From: Eggerthellaceae bacterium
GTDB lineage: Bacteria; Actinomycetota; Coriobacteriia; Coriobacteriales; Eggerthellaceae
Length of the DNA stretch: 64,000 nucleotides
Assembly (NCBI GenBank): GCA_015062605.1
Contig: SUUI01000001.1
Span: 124,001-188,000, forward strand
Reading direction: 5' to 3'
Positions 62,083-64,000 of the stretch are shown here, one piece after another. The notes beneath the pieces were generated by a model that was not told the DNA's origin, did no database searches, and worked only from the letters and a program-made list of their open reading frames with translations. The translations under genes were made by a program, and so were the position numbers. How positions within the stretch are numbered: position 1 is the first letter of the stretch; each line of letters starts with the position of its first letter.

Positions 62083-63942
62083 TTATCCGTAAATATCGGC
62101 GATTACATCATCCATTCCGCCAACCTCTTCGAGCGACTCTCGCAGGGGGATTCCGGTTTTCGGATCAATCCCCATATGCTCGAAGAACACGTCAGCCATG
62201 GTCTCGACATCGATGGTGACTCCCGTGAGCGGACCTTCCTCCAGAGGGGGATTGCCCAGAATGCGATCATCGAGATACCAGTAATCGCGCAGATGTCCTT
62301 CGCGGATGTTGAACGCCTGGCGCATGAACCAGATGCGCTTACCGGCTAACGCGTATTCTTCAGGCGTAAGCTCGAATCCGCTTGCCGCATTAAGAAGCTT
62401 GCGTTGGAAATCTGGTGGCAATCCGAAACCGCTGAAGTCGCAGTAGCCGCCGCAGTTGTTCATTTCCTTGGCGCAGGTACCAGCAGCATCCTCGGCACCC
62501 TTGTCGTCGAAGACGTATTTGACCTCAGGAGGCTTACGACCGCTCGCGATGCCCAAACCGCCCTTGACGTGGCGTCCAGGAGATGGATCGTAGGTGTACG
62601 TACGCGCCAAACCGGGCCCGAAGCGACTATCGTGCTGTGCGATCTCGATTCCGCTGGCAGTCCCAAGCGCATCGTGGCCGACACCGAAATGGTCGGCAGC
62701 ATATCGCGAGCCGTTCATCAGCACGGCGCCAACGCCCTCGCCATGACAGATCTTCTCGGCAATCTTCACGATAGCGTCTGCGTTGCCCCAGTTAAGCTCG
62801 ATACCGTCAAGGTCTTCAGCCGAAAGCAGACCTCTGTCAAAGCACTCCATGGCCCACGCGATCGTACCTGAACCTGAGATAGTGTCGATGCCGTATTCGT
62901 TGAAGATGAAGTTGACCGCATTGATCGCATCGGTGTCGGTGTTCAAGAGCATGCTGCCGAGACCGATAGTGGTCTCGTACTCGGGACGTCCACTGTCATC
63001 GGACTTATAGCCATACGCCTCAAACCCGTACACGGCGCCACAACCGATAGGGCATGCATTGCATGCGTATTTCTTGAGACGATACAGGGGATCCATCTTG
63101 CCCGCACTAGCTGCATCCCGATCCTCGGGAGCAACATCTTCAACCGATCCCGCCCAGTTCTTCACGCCGGCATCGCCACGGCAGATGGCATTCTCGTAAT
63201 CATTGCCGGTTCCCAGTTGACCGAAGATTTGGCAGACGGGTTTGACGGGGCCTTCCTTTTCCCAAGACATAACCTCTTTGTTGAGCGCCCTGAGCACATC
63301 GGGGTCGGCTTTTTCGAGTTTGAATGTACCCGCGACAACGATTCCCTTGAGCTTCTTCGAGCCCATGACTCCGCCCACGCCGCCTCTTCCAGCGGCACGA
63401 TGCGTGTCATTCATGACCGAAGCGGTGTATGCTTTCCTCTCGCCGGATGGGCCGATCCAACAACTGCCGAGCCTCTTTTCGGCGATCTCCTCGGAGGCTA
63501 GGGCCTCGCATTCGCTAACGGTTTTGCCCCAATAGTGCGAGGCATCGCGAATCTCGCATACGCCATCTTTAATGAACAGAATCACCGGCTTTTCGGCGAT
63601 GCCCTTCACGAAAATACCGTCGACACCCGCACTGCGCATCGATGGGCCGAACGACCCACCTGAGTTCGCATCGTTCCAGCCGTCATACACGGGAGACTTG
63701 CACACCACGGTATAGCGTCCGCCCATAAGGGCTGTCGTACCGTTAACCGCACCGCTGACGAAGCCGATGACGCTTTCCGGTGCATATGCATCGGTATGAG
63801 CAGGCATTTCATCGTACAGGATGCGGGCACCGAAGCCGTAGCCACCAATCCACGTGCGAGCGAATTGCTCATCGAATTCGCGTATCTTGGTCTCGTTCGT
63901 TGAGAGATCGACGAACAGCAGCTTTCCCGTGTATCCCTTCAT
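62083..63942 (-). CDS. aor: Aldehyde:ferredoxin oxidoreductase (tungstopterin, AOR family)
   Basis: 619 residues. AOR enzymes oxidise aldehydes to acids, or reduce acids, with tungsten bound to two pterins and ferredoxin as partner. The N-terminal domain shows IGGYGFGAR and the pterin region GGRYTVVCKSP and RAAGRGGVGGVMGSKKLKG (about 182-200). The cluster ligands are C294, C297 and C301 (CNACPIGC), with a fourth Cys near 508. GGAG precedes the ATG. It needs ferredoxin not encoded here. Several homologues act on aromatic or aliphatic aldehydes; this one's substrate is unknown. Confidence 0.95.
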   Translation of the reverse strand: MKGYTGKLLFVDLSTNETKIREFDEQFARTWIGGYGFGARILYDEMPAHTDAYAPESVIGFVSGAVNGTTALMGGRYTVVCKSPVYDGWNDANSGGSFGPSMRSAGVDGIFVKGIAEKPVILFIKDGVCEIRDASHYWGKTVSECEALASEEIAEKRLGSCWIGPSGERKAYTASVMNDTHRAAGRGGVGGVMGSKKLKGIVVAGTFKLEKADPDVLRALNKEVMSWEKEGPVKPVCQIFGQLGTGNDYENAICRGDAGVKNWAGSVEDVAPEDRDAASAGKMDPLYRLKKYACNACPIGCGAVYGFEAYGYKSDDSGRPEYETTIGLGSMLLNTDTDAINAVNFIFNEYGIDTISGSGTIAWAMECFDRGLLSAEDLDGIELNWGNADAIVKIAEKICHGEGVGAVLMNGSRYAADHFGVGHDALGTASGIEIAQHDSRFGPGLARTYTYDPSPGRHVKGGLGIASGRKPPEVKYVFDDKGAEDAAGTCAKEMNNCGGYCDFSGFGLPPDFQRKLLNAASGFELTPEEYALAGKRIWFMRQAFNIREGHLRDYWYLDDRILGNPPLEEGPLTGVTIDVETMADVFFEHMGIDPKTGIPLRESLEEVGGMDDVIADIYG

Positions 63943-63976
63943 GCGTGTCTCCTTTTTCGTACTTCAGGGTTGTTTC

Positions 63977-63982
63977 ATTATA
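63977..63982 (-). promoter_or_regulatory. -10 element of the AOR gene
   Basis: A perfect TATAAT lies about 35 bases before the start codon on the minus strand. Any -35 would fall at or beyond the right edge of the window. Confidence 0.6.
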
Positions 63983-64000
63983 CTGCAGACAGCTATAAGG

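Overview
This 64 kb window looks like chromosome of an anaerobic actinomycete-lineage bacterium, most likely class Coriobacteriia, order Eggerthellales (genus not resolved). The reasons are: moderately high GC; actinobacterial-style chaperone organisation (dnaK-grpE-dnaJ-hspR-clpB with a MerR-type HspR); the MEP isoprenoid genes dxr and ispG flanking an M50 protease; diaminopimelate decarboxylase; and cytoplasmic molybdenum and tungsten pterin enzymes without respiratory complexes nearby. This placement is inference from gene content, not from a marker-gene search.

Layout. 1-6.1 kb is housekeeping on the minus strand: a partial mobB at the left edge, recR, ybaB, dnaX, dedA, the SRP RNA gene (ffs), a family-4 uracil-DNA glycosylase and alr. 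6.2-16.5 kb is an accessory block, richer in GC over much of its length. It holds a TetR regulator, an SsuABC/TauABC-like ABC importer, a divergent operon of a DMSO-reductase-family molybdoenzyme plus a 114-residue two-cluster ferredoxin subunit, a small LuxR-type regulator, an MFS transporter and a GH2 glycosidase. 16.7-21.6 kb carries ribosomal genes: infA-rpmJ-rpsM-rpsK-rpsD-rpoA-rplQ, and a separate rplM-rpsI unit with its own promoter and a structured leader. 21.6-24.7 kb has an MFS pump fused to CBS domains and a PiT phosphate transporter. 24.7-31.5 kb is the envelope/isoprenoid cluster pyrH-frr-uppS-cdsA-dxr-(M50 protease)-ispG. 31.6-43.1 kb holds an HtrA protease, lysA, hom, rlmKL, a serA-like dehydrogenase with a tail-anchored protein, rlmH and a large LCP-family envelope protein. 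43.2-50.3 kb is the heat-shock operon. 50.4-64 kb has glyA, a HerA-like ATPase, a DUF4013-like membrane protein, an ABC-F ATPase, an acidic repeat protein, a sirtuin, an alpha/beta hydrolase, a thioesterase, a uracil/xanthine permease and an aldehyde:ferredoxin oxidoreductase.

How parts work together. The core clusters are conventional: recombination/replication repair, translation, isoprenoid and undecaprenyl lipid supply, aspartate-family amino acids and heat shock. The part most likely to hold undescribed biology is 6.2-16.5 kb. A cytoplasmic molybdoenzyme with a tiny ferredoxin partner sits beside a glycosidase, a transporter and a LuxR regulator, while twin palindromes lie between it and a divergent ABC importer. 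One reading is that glycosylated or conjugated plant or host compounds are imported and cleaved, and the freed aglycone is reduced by the molybdoenzyme. The substrate is unknown. Other notable points are the rplM leader RNA, a multi-hairpin infA-rpmJ spacer, an M50 protease that appears to lack a PDZ domain, the MFS-CBS fusion, and several proteins with Ala/Glu-rich acidic tails.
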